A stretch of 64,000 nt of DNA from NCBI GenBank assembly GCA_023213395.1, contig CM041465.1, forward strand, positions 137,585,741-137,649,740. Reading direction: 5' to 3'. The notes below the pieces were generated by a model. It was not told the DNA's origin and did not search any database. It saw nothing but the letters and a program-made list of their open reading frames with translations. The DNA comes from Cycas panzhihuaensis. Taxonomy: Eukaryota; Cycadophyta. The position numbers and the translations under genes were made by a program. Shown one piece after another: positions 1 through 11,420 of this stretch (position 1 is its first letter; each line of letters opens with the position of its first letter).

Positions 1-2560
1 CGTCAACGATAAAGAAAGGCTTACCCTTCGCAGGAGGTTGGGTAAGCGCCCTTCAGAAATCGTAATGACCAGGATGTACGGGAATGGCCTTGGGAAAAAG
101 TGGCACTTCCGGAGGAGAGTTTTCCAGAAGAGGATTGGAGTGTGAGGCAGAAGAAGAGGCACCAACTGCCTCTTTAGCAATTTGAGACTAAGTAAGGGCA
201 TACAAAGGAGTAGCCTCAAGCATTTAGATCACCTTCTTTCCCTTATTCCGGGACCGCGAAGGTGATGGAGTACATCAGTTAAGGGAACGAGAGGAAGAGG
301 ACGAATCCTGAGCGCCCTTCTCTTTATCGCGGGTAGGACAGGAATTCGGGGATCTTCCCCGGCTCTGATTGTTTTTGGGCTGAGTGTTACGATCGCGTTC
401 CCCATGTTTGGGGAACGGATCCTTGTGGACCGGTTGGTTTGGATTAGGCCTTGAGGCCTGTTTAGGGGATGAGTCATATTGAGGGGCATCCATGAGATGT
501 TGGGCCCTACAACATGAGTCATCATGGAAGCACTCCCCATGAATGGAACACCACTTCTTCTCAAGCAAAGAATCTGTCTTCCTTGCTTGAGAGGACTGGG
601 TGTTACCATTCCTAGGGAGGGAAGCTTGAGTAGCTTGTTGGATTTGTTTGTTAGAAGTTGGTGATAAAGGAGCTTATAGTTTGAGTTCTTTCATCATACG
701 TTCAAGTGAGCGTATAGCGGATGTAAGTGGGTCTAAAGTCTTCTCAGTTGGATGAGAAGAAGACCTAGAAGATTGTTGAGGTTTAATATCTTTAGTTGGA
801 GGTGGTGCCTCACGTCGCTATGAAGGCTTGAGAGGCTTCTTGAGTCCAACCTAGATCTTAATAGCCTCAAGTGCTAAGTACTTTGCAATAACGGAGTCAC
901 ATGTAGTTGCCCCCATTTTAAGGACTTCTACGTGGACTTCAAGGCGAAGTGCATTAACGAAGAGATCCCTCTTCAACTCCTCAGGGAACGTAGCCTTAGT
1001 GGAATGAAGAAGGTCATGGAACCACCACACAAAGTCATGATTCATCTCGTCGTGACCTTGTTTGAGCGATAAAAGAGATCTCATTCCACTTTCAAATGGG
1101 CGAGCAACATCAAAATAATTGATGAACTCGTCCATAAGTTACTGGAACGAAAAAATGGAATGAGCTAGAAGACGATAAAACCACTTAAGGGCATCGCCTT
1201 GTAAAGATCAAGGGAATAGTTTAATTAAGATGTGGTCATAGGCCCAGTAATCAATACATGCCATAGAGAAACTACGAATGTGCTCCGTTGGGTCTTGTGA
1301 GGAAGTTCCGTCAAATTTAGGAACTTCGAGAGGATGAGGTGACAGATTGGTTCTTAATGCCTCAACAGATAGTGGTGTTGATCTATAGTCCATGAAGGGA
1401 CAGGCCCTTGCCTGGACTGTAAGATCGACGAATGATGTAGTAGGTAGTGAACAAGGAATGGATGGGGGTGACAAACCTATCTCTCCTTGAGGAAATGCCC
1501 CTTGTTGGAAGGGGGCTTGAGGATAAGTGCCTTGAAAGGGAGTTGGGTTCCCTTGCGAGGGCACAGCAAAAGAGGCTACTCTAGATGGTGGAAAAGGAGG
1601 GTGTGGAACCAGGTTTTGTCTGTATGGGCCACCCGTGGGTGGTGCAACCCCATATGGATGTAGCGGGTCCACCCCGTAAGCTGGAATATGATTCCCTTTA
1701 CCTTGCCCCCAAGGTTGAGAAGTATAACCTGGGGGTATGTAAAGAGAAGGACCATGGGATTGGTTTTAAAGATATGTGGGAGTGGGTCCCACACGACTAG
1801 TGGTAGAAGCGTTAGCAGACCCCCTAGGCGTACTAGGAAACATATGTGCCACATTAGGAGGTGGCATATTGGCTTGACTCAGAAAAGGTATGCTAACCCC
1901 AAGCTGGGAGAAATACATACCTTGAGAGGGTCCCAAAGAGCTAGGACCATGACGAGGAACGGAAGGCGCAACATGTGTCCCCAAAACAGTTGTACGGATG
2001 GAGTGGGACAAATATGTAGACACGAAAGGATTAGTCATTACAGGAGGTGTAGATGCGGATGAAGAAAGTGGGAGAGGAGCGAACGAGGAAAACGCTCCAC
2101 AACGAAAAGCATCTTTAAACCATCTAGGACAAGGTTGAAGACGAGCAGCTCGAAAGCACTCGTTAAGAGCTTCAACCACGTCAGCAGAAGGGGTATCAAC
2201 ATGATCATAAGAAGTAGATGGGACTTCAAATGAAGTAGACCCCTCAGGGAACTCCTCATAAGAATCACCAACTGGATGGTAAATCTCAAGAGGAGATGGT
2301 CCTTCTACCATATGAGTAGAAGGATGGGTGTCAAGTGGGTGACGTTGGTCACCCGGGTAGTAAATAGGATCATCACCCTCTTGGGTGGATCCCAGAATAG
2401 ATGTGGGAAACTCATGAGTTCCTGAGACCAAGGTGTGATAGGCCCAATCGGAGGGGTATCCTTCCATGGTCGAATTGGAATCTGACGATGAAAGAGGACG
2501 ATACCTGGGATCTTCTAACAATGGAGGCAAATCACATAGGCAATGAGAGAAGCATCGCAT
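1..2560 (-). pseudogene. Element A: Ty3/Gypsy (Tat-type) gag, decayed, running off the left edge
   Basis: This is the structural polyprotein of an LTR retrotransposon, read leftward from the ATG at 2560. The N-terminal part (1766-2560) matches element B gag from its start codon, including STMEGYPSDWAYHT. The central gag core lies at 851-1672, with PKFDGTSSQDPTEHIRSFSM and LKQGHDEMNHDFV. A zinc-knuckle-like CX2HX4HX4C motif (WCSIHGECFHDDSCC) lies at about 525-560. The reading frame is broken by several stops that sit where element B or C has Q or R codons. The last bases (1-100) encode the pre-protease stretch also seen in element B near 8600, so the rest of pol lies outside the window. Family assignment rests on alignment by eye to elements B and C here and on the general gag pattern. 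Certain as a retroelement gag; the Tat lineage call is likely. Confidence 0.88.
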
Positions 2561-2702
2561 ACAAAGCTTTCCAACACTTTAGAAGAAGGAAAGAGCCACA
2601 AGGAGTGCACGTTGGGGGCTGCCCAACGAAGGAGATAAAGAGAAAGGAACCACTAGAAGGTAGTAATATCAACAGGAAGGGATGAGAACTAGCTCCCTTA
2701 CT

Positions 2703-2727
2703 GGCAAGTCCCCAGTATGGTCGCCAG
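2703..2727 (-). other. Element A primer-binding site
   Basis: On the minus strand this reads CTGGCGACCATACTGGGGAC, essentially the same as element B just after its 5' LTR. It directly follows an LTR ending in CA. TGGCGAC...CTGGGGA resembles the tRNA-Arg primer sites reported for Tat/Ogre elements (from memory), with mismatches in the middle. The conserved purine-rich leader (AAGGGAGCTAG) follows, as in element B. Confidence 0.75.
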
Positions 2728-3362
2728 TGGATGCGCATCTACGGAATAATCACCTAGCTGAGTAGAAATAGTGAGGATGATCGATAACGGTATCGAGGGT
2801 GCAGATAGAAACCTACAAGCGAAACGAGTACCATGCAGGGCGCCCCATGTGCTGGAGCATGAGTTCGGGACCTGCGGATGATATCCAACTACTTAAGAGT
2901 GGTTCCCCACCTCAAAGAGAAAGGGGGAAAGTGAGAGAAGTAGCCTGGATAGACTTAGGAAGAAAGTCCTCCCACCCTTGGATGGTCGGAAGGGGAGGAA
3001 GAGAATCCCCAAGGGTTTCCCTATGACGGAGGGAAACAAGCGGGAGTAAGGTAAGTGATAGCCTATGGTGCGACTAGGATCTTCTCGATTATTTGATTGA
3101 GCAAATATAGCCGAGAAGAGGAGAAGGGAGCGGGAGTAGACAACAATCCCAAAATCTCCCTTAATGATTCGGCCAAGAAGGCGAGAGTGATGTGGCATAT
3201 GCAAGCAAATAAAACCAAACAAAGAAAACAAGCCAAAAGGGGCGAGGATTGGTTTTGCAAGCTGAAGAAAAGACGAAGGAAAAATCTCCTAAAGTCTTTT
3301 CTCAGAGTGAATGTGGTGCGTAATGTGTAAATATATAAATGCGAGTAAAAGATATTAATTTC
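2728..3362 (-). repeat. Element A 5' LTR, left part (interrupted by element B)
   Basis: On the minus strand the LTR ends ...GCATCCA at 2728, immediately before the PBS. The LTR sequence runs rightward to 3362, where element B is inserted; it resumes at 19989. A TATA-like stretch on the minus strand (TTTATATATTTA, about 3331-3342) would put the transcript start near 3305. No similarity to the element B LTR is obvious, so A and B belong to the same coding family but have different LTRs. The LTR start on the far side of the insertion is only guessed. Confidence 0.7.
3358..3362. repeat. Target-site duplication of element B, left copy (ATTTC)
   Basis: ATTTC here is repeated at 19984-19988, directly after the 3' LTR. 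Five bases is the usual duplication made by Ty3/Gypsy integrases. The match fixes both ends of element B. Confidence 0.85.
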
Positions 3363-5941
3363 GGTTTCCCAGCTACTGGGAATGGACTCGAGACGCATCG
3401 ACGCAGGTTTGTTTAGGTATACTTTCTTGCCTTTTCTTGCCCATGCTTGATTGAGGTTATTTAGAGTAGGTTGCTTGACATATGCCTACCTGTACACATT
3501 GCTTTTCTGCTTGCTCATAATGCATGTGCTTACGGCATACCATCAGCTTATGACGACTCGCAACGGGGGCATTCCTCAGCGAATGCTACACCCCGTATGG
3601 CGCACAGTCACCCACGTTGTCTCCACGGTCTCCTGGGATGTTTCTGCCAGTCCTATATGCTCTCGTTACAACGTGTTGCTTATGTTACAGTCCTTCCTAA
3701 GCCTGATTTAATCCTTAGTTAGGACTCTTTGCATTGTTTGGGTACTTGCCCATTACCTGGGCACTCCCCCAACTGCTCTGACTTATGTTTAGCCTTGTTT
3801 TTACCCTAAAACTTGATATTTCTGCTTATTTTTCTCTTTTTTTTGTTTCGATGACATCTGCAAATTTAGCGATCAAGATTTGGTCGCAGATCGCAGTTTG
3901 CCGCAGACGATCGCTTGAAATTTAAAAAAAAGAGAACCATGCGACAGTTTCCGTTTTTTCACGGAACTGTCGCGTGGCGTTGGTTGATTCGAATCGCCCT
4001 GACATCCCCAACATTCACCTGCTGTGAACAAGGGATAAAGGGGATTTTGCCCCCCATTTTTTAGATCTTTTGGCCATTTTTCAAATCTCTTGGAAGAATT
4101 TCTAACTTTCACATAAGAAAACACACAGAAAAGACAAACTACATACACAGCAACTGGACAAAGGAGAAGAGGATTGCTATTAGCTAGACTTGCAGGGCCA
4201 TTGCTGCCCCCCTACAGCTCTCCACAGCAAGCCCCATCTTTCTTTGCAGGTGCTCAAGGATCCAAGTGACTTCTTCACCCAAAAGCTACCTCAAGAACCA
4301 ACTTTGAAGGCTCCAAACTTGCAAGGAGTTTTTCTTCATTCTCACTCTTGCAAGGACCACTCATGATTAGTCCCTATACGTTGTTTATTGCTACTGTTCT
4401 TATCAGCGAAGTGCATGCTTGATCTTCCTCATACAAGTTACTTCTTGTTTTACTTGCAATCTATTTTATTCCTATTTCTTTTGTTCATTAATGAACGAGA
4501 TCCTAGTTAGCTAATTTTCCTAATAGAGTTGCACTAGATTAGTGATACCCTCCCGTTGCTTTTTCCTGTAAGCCTCTCTATTTTCCTTAAACTGTCTCTT
4601 CCACCCCTTCCTTAGTTAGCCGGTGTAAAGGAGTACATACGAGGATTTGAGGGAGGTAGGCGGGGTTCCGTCCCCCATTGTTGTCCTTCTCCCTAAGGGT
4701 TCTGTCCCTTGTCCTCTTTCCCTGTGCCATCCGTGCTTTCTTAGGGAACGAGCTAAAGGAGTTTAGGGGATTTAGTTAGGGTGTTCCGATTAGCATAGGC
4801 AACTTGTCACTACGTCATTGTCAGAAGTCTCACTCGTTTGTGTTGGACCCTACGTGAGCTCCAGTTCTCTTTTTTTATATTATTCCTTCCCTTGTCACGG
4901 TTTGTTGTTTCACTACCTTATTGCCAACTAGTTCTTCTTCCTCGAGTTCCGTGGAGGTCTCCCGTGGGTGAGTTAGCCATCCCGAGGCTATACTCCTTTC
5001 CCTTTCAAGTGTTTTCGCGGTGCATGGTGGTGAGAACGTTTCTTATATATCGCCATTTCGTTTGGTTATATTCCATTGCTTAGCTTAGATCTTAATTTCA
5101 TTTGATTTCAATTTATGTATATATTTCTTGGTATATCTTGTGGCCTCTCTTCGGAGAGGAAGGTGTCCTTCTTACCTATTTGCAGGATCGCGCATTGGTG
5201 GAGTGATATGCGGGATGAGCCCGTTGCAGGTTAGTTCCCTGCGTAGTGCATTTCTTTCTTTAGTTTCAAGTTTTTTTCGTTCCTTTCCATTTCATTTGCT
5301 TTTGCATGCTTAAGGGGAGGTAAGTAAACCCCTCTTCCATCCCTTCCGGTAATTACCGCCGATCGGCATTGCATGCACGACAAACGGAGAAGGAAGGAGC
5401 GGGACTTAGAGAGATGAGCCACACCTCCATCTAGGCGTCGGGTCCAAGTATTCCCCTTGCTTCCTGTGTATCCCCTTTTACATTGTTACCTTTTATGCAA
5501 TTGCCTGAGTAGTTAGGAAATTGTAAAAGAATATAAAGGAAAAAGGAAAAGCACATTCATCTTTTACATTATTTCTTGTTTTATCTAGCATAGCATAGCA
5601 TAGATAGCTTGCTCGCGTCGTATTCGAGCTGCCCCTCCATTGCACCTTTTTCGCATTTGCCTGCACATTAGTTAGCTCCCCTTCCATCTGTTGCCTTCTC
5701 ATTGCCTTGAGAAGACGCAACGCGCAAGGCATTCTCTCTCCTTCCCGGCCATCCGAAGGGTAGGAAGGCTTTGCTTTGCACAGCTACCTGGAAGCAACCA
5801 GGCACCTTGCAGTCCTAAATCCGTGCTCCGGCACACGGATGCCCTGCGAGGTGAGGTCCTCGCTGCCTAGCTTAGTTAGCATAGCGTATTCTTATATCCT
5901 TTTGCTAGACGTAGGATCATCACCCTGTAGCGAGCATTTCA
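3363..5941 (+). repeat. Element B 5' LTR (2579 bp)
   Basis: It aligns along its whole length with 17417-19983. The first dinucleotide is GG here and TG in the 3' copy, so TG has mutated. It ends ...CATTTCA just before the PBS. ORFs inside it (for example 4838-5083) are not conserved as proteins and are judged spurious. Two internal structures are listed separately: a hypervariable patch near 3850-3925 and a hairpin at 3938-3976. Confidence 0.93.
3938..3976. repeat. Hairpin-forming inverted repeat in 5' LTR
   Basis: Arms ATGCGACAGTTTCCG and CGGAACTGTCGC flank a short T-rich loop. The same structure exists in the 3' LTR at 17982-18020, with the CpG sites of both arms changed to TpG and CpA, so pairing is kept. 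It could act as an RNA stem if the LTR is transcribed through; this is inference. Confidence 0.6.
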
Positions 5942-5942
5942 C

Positions 5943-5967
5943 TGGCGACCATACTGGGGACTGCCAG
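5943..5967 (+). other. Element B primer-binding site
   Basis: TGGCGACCATACTGGGGACT begins one base after the LTR terminal CA. It matches the element A site at 2703-2727. It resembles a tRNA-Arg-derived site at TGGCGAC and CTGGGGA, with three to four mismatches between. A conserved leader follows up to the gag ATG at 6114. Confidence 0.8.
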
Positions 5968-6113
5968 TAAGGGAGCTAGATTCGCTTCCCCTTTTGTTGG
6001 TGTTCTTGCCCCTAGGTAGTCTCCTATCCTGTATTTCAGTTGGGCAACCCCCAACGTGCTTGTATTATTTTCTTCTTTTCATTTTCTTTTAACAATGCTC
6101 GCAAAGGCGTTGC

Positions 6114-8402
6114 ATGCGACGTTTCTCACGTCACTTGCGAGGTCTGCCGCCGTTGTTAGAAGACCAATCGCCTCGATCCCTTCCGTCGTCGAACCCCGAT
6201 TCGACAATGGAAGGTTACCCGGCCGATTGGGCTTACCATACCATGGCTTCGGGAACTCAAGAGTTTCCCTCATCTGTTCTGGAATCCGCCCATAGGGGCA
6301 ATGATTCCATCTACTATCCAGATGACCAGTTTCACCCTGCTGACTTTCACCCTTCCGCTCATGCAGCGGAAGATTCGGCCCCTCACGAGACTCACCACTC
6401 TACTGGTGAGCCTTACGAGGAGCGTCCTGAGGGATCCCCTACTTTCGAGATCCCATCGACTTTGTATGGCTATGAGGATACCCCTCCCGCTAACGTAGTC
6501 AAAGCGCTCAGCGAGTACTTCCGAACGACTCGCCGCCAACCGCATCTTAAGTGGTTCGAAGAAATGTTGTGCAACGCAGCATCTTCTTCATCCATCCCTG
6601 CGCCTCATATAACGATTGATGCTTCTGCCTGCGCACACTCGTCCTATGCCATGTCTACCCTAGCTCCCAGGGCAAGCGTTACGCCGCCTACTTCTAGCCG
6701 TGGTCCTACTTCTTCAGGACCCGTTCGTGGTATGTCCTTTCCCCAACTCAGGGTTAGTATGCCGTTTCCGAGTCAAACACATGAGCCGCCTTCGAACGTG
6801 GCACACGCGTTTCCTAGTAGGCCTCGAGGCCCTACTAGTGCTGCTGCCGTCAACTATGTAGGACCCACTCCTACATACGTTCAAAACTCTACTGGTGGTC
6901 CTTCCCTTTACGTGCCCCCAGGTTACACGTCTCAACCTTGGGGGCAAGGTAGGGGAAACCATCTTCCTGCTTATGGGGTGGACCCGTTGCACCCATATGG
7001 AGTTGCGCCACCTACGGGTGGCCCATATGGGCAAAACCTGGTCCCTCACCCTTCATTTCTGCGATCTAGCGTGACTCTCGTTGTCGCACCTTCGCAAGGG
7101 AACATACCTCCCTTCTAGAGCGTTTACCCGTAACCCCCTTTCCAACAAGGGGCGTTTCCCCAAGGAGGGATGGGTTTACCACCTCCATCCATTCCTTTAC
7201 CGATCGTCAATCCGTTAGCCCATGTGAGGACACATCCTTTCATGGACTATAGGTCGACGCCATTGTCTATTGAGGCGCTAAGGACCAACCTGTAGCCTCA
7301 CCCTCCTAAAGTTCCTAAATTCGATGGAACTTCGTCGCAAGACCCTACCGAGCACGTACGTAGTTTCTCTATGGCGTGCATCAATTATTGGGCTTACGAC
7401 CATATTCTGATGAAGTTATTTTCGCGATCTTTGTAGGGCGACACCCTCAAGTGGTTCTACCATCTCCCTGCTAATTCGATTTCTTCGTTCCAGCAATTGG
7501 TGGATGAGTTCGTCAACTATTTTGACGTAGCCCGTCCATTCGAAAGCGAAATGAAAGCGCTTATGTCACTTAAACAAGGTCACGATGAAATGAATCGTGA
7601 CTTTGTGTGATGCTTTTATGATCTCCTTCACTCTACCAAGGCCACGTTGCCTGAAGAGTTGAAGCGAGATCTCTTCATCAATGCACTTCGCCCCGAAGTG
7701 CATGTGGAAGTCCTTAAGATGGGGGCAACCACATGCGACTCCACGATTACAAGGTGCTTGGCGTTGGAGGCCATTGAAATACAAGCTAGACTCAAGAAAC
7801 CTCCTAAGCCCTCACAATGTCGTGAGGCGCCTCCCCCAGCGAAGGAAACCAAACCTTCACAGCCCGCTAGGCCCACCTCTCATCCGACTGAGAGGACCCT
7901 AGATCCTCTCACCTCTACTATTCGCTCATTTGAGCGCACGATGAAGGAGCTTAAACTCTAACCTCCTTCATCGCCGACCTTTCATAAACCAGTTCAGCAA
8001 GCTTCTCGTGCGATGCCCCCCAAAGGGGGTAACACTCAACCTTCTCAAGCAAGGAGGATTGATCATCCCCTTAAGAAGAGGTGGTGTTCCATCCACAGGG
8101 AGTGTTTCCATGACGATTCGCGTTGTCCAAGAAGACCCACGCCGACGCCCGCCGTGATTCGTCCCCTAGGCAGGCATCGAGGCCTAACCTTGATCAACCC
8201 GTTCATAGAGACCCATTCCCCAAACATGGGGAACATGGTCGTGATGTTCAGCAAAGGAACAATCAGAATCGGGATAGATCCCCCGATTCTCGCCCTTCGC
8301 ATGGTAGAGAGAAGGGTGTGCGAAGGCCATCTTCCCCTTTGCGCTCCCCTGACCGCCATGCTCCATCACCTTCGCGGTCCCGTAACAAGGGAAAGATGGT
8401 GA
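6114..8402 (+). pseudogene. Element B gag
   Basis: Structural protein that would form the particle. The ATG at 6114 is conserved in element A. The N-terminal P/S/T-rich region spans 6114-7118. The gag core follows in the same frame to 7961 (PKFDGTSSQDPTEHVRSFSM, then LKQGHDEMNRDF). The CX2HX4HX4C knuckle (WCSIHRECFHDDSRC) is near 8080-8125. In-frame stops lie at 7116 (TAG), about 7131 (TAA), 7291 (TAG), 7434 (TAG), 7607 (TGA) and 7959 (TAA). Where elements A or C can be compared, most of these are Q or R codons, meaning C-to-T changes. A frameshift near 8130 moves the rest of the polyprotein to the frame of 8123. Certain as retroelement gag, clearly inactive. Confidence 0.92.
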
Positions 8403-8641
8403 TCCAAATGCTTAAGACCACTCCCCTTTACGCGTTGACCTAGTCTCAAGTCGCAAAGGAGGCAACAGGTGCCTCCGCATCCACCTCGCAACTTGATCCT
8501 CCTCCAGAGGCCATTCCTTCAGAGATTCCCGTACTTCCCAAGAGTGTTCCCATCTGTCCCGGTAGATTCGACTTTAGGAGAGCCCTTACCCAACCCACAG
8601 GGAGGGGTAAGCCCTTCTCCGTAGTCGAAGAGCTTCTCACT

Positions 8642-9182
8642 GTGGTTGCCGGGATGTCCATCATGGACGTCTTGAGAAGTTGCCCCGAGCAGCGAGCGCT
8701 CCTCTTGGAAGCTCTAGGATCGAATGACGCGTCCGTTCATGCCTTGGGCACAACCCAAAGCTGTGAACCTGTCATCTCCTTCGATCCCAGAGATCTTCCC
8801 GCATCTAGTGGAAGGGAACGCCAATGGAACTTCCCTTTCACCATTACCATAGATACTCCTGATTGCACGTTGTGAAGAACCGTCATGGACAACGGTTCTT
8901 CCGTGAATGCCATGCCCTTGCGCGTTATGCAAGAGCTTGGCATTTTCGCCTTGGAACCTATTCCATGGCGTTGTCAGGGTTATGATGGTAGCGAGAAGAC
9001 TCCCTTGGGATCTGTTTCGATATCCCTTACTCTCGAGGACAAGACTGTCATTACTGACATCGTCGTCCTCGATGTTGATGTTGATTACAACTTGCTTCTG
9101 GGTCGACCATGACTTGACCAAATGGGAGCCGTGTGTTCCACTCGTTGGGGGCAACTTAAATTTGTCCATAACGGGCAAATGA
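8642..9182 (+). pseudogene. Element B aspartic protease domain
   Basis: This domain would cleave the Gag-Pol polyprotein. The active-site turn reads MDNGSSVNAMP (near 8884-8916), where plant Ty3 proteases usually have V-D-[GNS]-G-S-S. The second hallmark DYNLLLGRP lies near 9083-9109. The upstream stretch ISFDPRDLP...FPFTITID is shared with element C. Stops occur at 8873-8875 (TGA, between PDCTL and RTVMDNG) and at 9110-9112 (TGA where W is expected after LLLGRP). The frame is that of 8123-9322. Confidence 0.85.
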
Positions 9183-9185
9183 AAG

Positions 9186-10140
9186 TTGTCTCCTGCGAGC
9201 GATCACTCGCCAAACAAGCTAGGCCTTCGCTGCAAAAGCCATGGCCATACGAAGGGAAACAAATGCCCTTCCGACCATGTCTCGGCTTACTCCATTGGAA
9301 TCCACGATTCCTCTTACCGTGAAGAAGATCCCATATCTTCTTCTCTTGATTTGACGCGTTTCACCCCCATTAGTGTCAGGAGCTATGGGTACCTCGCCAT
9401 GTTTGACGATGACGGGTCCCATAGCGAGGATGAGGATCGTCCTCACCCAGTTTCATTTCTCTGCACTAGTGTGGGGCATCCTCCTAATCTTAGGTCTCCT
9501 CCTATGACCCCTTTTGTTATGGAGCTTGGTCATTTTCACATGTCATATGACATTGCGCATGTTGATCATCACGTTTCTGGCTCTTCCATCCCATCACCTC
9601 CCGTAGGTGATGATATTGAGAGTTTCCCTCTTGCTTTTTACAAGGGACCTCTCCTTGACTCTCCTTCAGAGTCTCTTAGGGATGATGGGCGCCTTCGTGC
9701 CATACCACCCTATCGCTCCCACGCTATCCCGCGCCTCGTCTATTCGAAGTCAGGTCATCCATAGGGTGGACTACTTCGAAGACGATGAGCCTTTGTTGGA
9801 ACACTTAGCAGGTTCCATGCCTAGTTTACCTCCTGGTCACCACAAGCTTGGCCACCAGAAGGTCTTAGCGATTGGGTCCACATTAGCTAACCCAATCCCT
9901 TCTTCCGTTTCGTCTCTTCTGGTCGATCATGCCCCCCTCCATTCGAGGAGGGGAATGCCATGTGCATGGGGGCAACTTAGGACAACGTCCTTGCCTCGGA
10001 CAAGGTCATCAAGGTAGGAGCGGAATGTACTCCTGACGAAGTGAGGGAATACTCCCTCATGTTCCAGGAATTCTGTGATGTATTCGCATAGGACTACTCG
10101 GGCATGAAGGGCATTGACCCCTCCATCGTCACCCATAACC
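9186..10140 (+). pseudogene. Element B protease-RT linker region
   Basis: A frameshift after 9186 moves the polyprotein to another frame. The open stretch 9186-9764 has a counterpart in element C (SYGYLAMFDDDGSHSEDED here, SYGYLVVLSDNESNGEDED there). It is acidic and low in complexity with no recognised fold. The region just before RT (about 10020-10140) reads VTPDEVREYSLMFQEFCDVF, the usual entry to Ty3 RT. A TAG then stands where W is expected. Confidence 0.75.
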
Positions 10141-10184
10141 CACGACTGCCTCGACGCCGCCCGGTGCGTCGAGCGGCGTCTTCA

Positions 10185-11420
10185 CCTAAGCTTTCACCGC
10201 CATTAAGATGGAGGTTGAGAAGCTTACGGATGCGGACTCGTTTCTTCCATCGATTACCCTAAGTGGGTATCGAATATCGTTCCCGTTGCTAAGAAGAACG
10301 GGACCATTCGTATTTGTGTCGATTTTCGCGACATAAACAACGCTTGTCCTAAGGACAACTTTCCTCTTCTCTTCATTAATCAAATAATCGATCGTACGGA
10401 TGGATTCGAAGTTATGTCCTTGATGGACGGCTTCTCCGACTATAACCAGATTCAGATTTCTCCTGAAGACCGCCATAACACGGCCTTCACTATGCCATGG
10501 GGTGCCTTTGCCTACAAGGTAATGCCCTTTGGTCTTAAGAATGCAGGGGCTACTTATCAAAGAGCCATGCATTTTATTTTTCATGACCTCATCAACAATA
10601 TGTTGGAGGTTTTCATGGACGATATGATGGGCCTTCCGCGTACCAGAGCCCATCATCCCTTCGACTTGCACGCCATCTTCACAAGATGCCACAAGTATCA
10701 CGTTAGTCTAAACCCACTGAAATGTGTGTTTGTCGTCACTTCAGGCAAACTCTTGGGTTTCCTCATGTCCCAACAAGGAATCCAAATCGATCCAGAAAAA
10801 GTCAAGGCAATCCTTGACATGCCGCCGCCTAGGACCCAACAACAAATTAAGTCATTTCTAGGCAGGCTTGGTTTTCTGAGGCGTTTCTTGGCAAATTTCG
10901 CCATAAACGCCAAGCCTCTTACGAACCTATTGAAGAAAGGAGCTCCTTTTGTTTGGTCGGACAAGACCCAAAAGGCCTTCATAGGACTCAAGGAAGCTCT
11001 CATTTCTGCCCCTACACTAGCGCCTCCTCGCTTTGATAGGCCCTTCATTCTATATATCTCAGCAACCGACGAATCCCTGGGCGCAATGATCGCACAGGAG
11101 GACGATTCAAGAACCGAGAGGGCTATTTATTTCATCCGCCGTACTCTCGTTGCCATTGAATTAAACTATCCCCCCGCCGAAAAGGAATGCCTCTCCTTGG
11201 TCCATGCGACCAAGAAGTTTAGGCATTACTTGCTAAGAATACAACCAAGGTGATCGTTTAATCAGATCCTCATGCGTTACTTACTGCTCGGGACTTGGCG
11301 GTAGGGCAGGTCGTTGGGCCGTCCTGCTTCAAGAGTTCGACTTGCAAGTCATCAACAGGAATTCGAAGAAGGGAATGATAGTAGCAGAGCAATTAGCCGA
11401 TGCTGCCATTCCCAACACGA
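10185..11420 (+). pseudogene. Element B reverse transcriptase and RNase H
   Basis: It copies element RNA into DNA and degrades the RNA strand. The N-terminal fingers (10190-10412) are in shifted frames: IRICVDFRDINNACP-like words are readable. From 10414 the frame is open: MDGFSDYNQIQISPEDR, MPFGLKNAGATYQRAM, and the YxDD equivalent VFMDDMM (about 10609-10629). The connection and RNase H follow, with LGRLGFLRRFLANFA, then ISATDESLGAMIAQ and KECLSLVHATKKFRHYL up to 11250. The frame breaks at 11252, but matching sequence (LQEFDLQVINRNSKKGM in part) continues to about 11420. FGLKNAGATYQR is typical of the Tat side of non-chromoviral Ty3 elements. Confidence 0.93.

Noticed and set aside
4838-5313. 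Open frames inside the element B 5' LTR (81 and 61 codons)
   Set aside because: Not kept as frames in the 3' LTR, biased composition from T/C-rich LTR sequence, and no domain.
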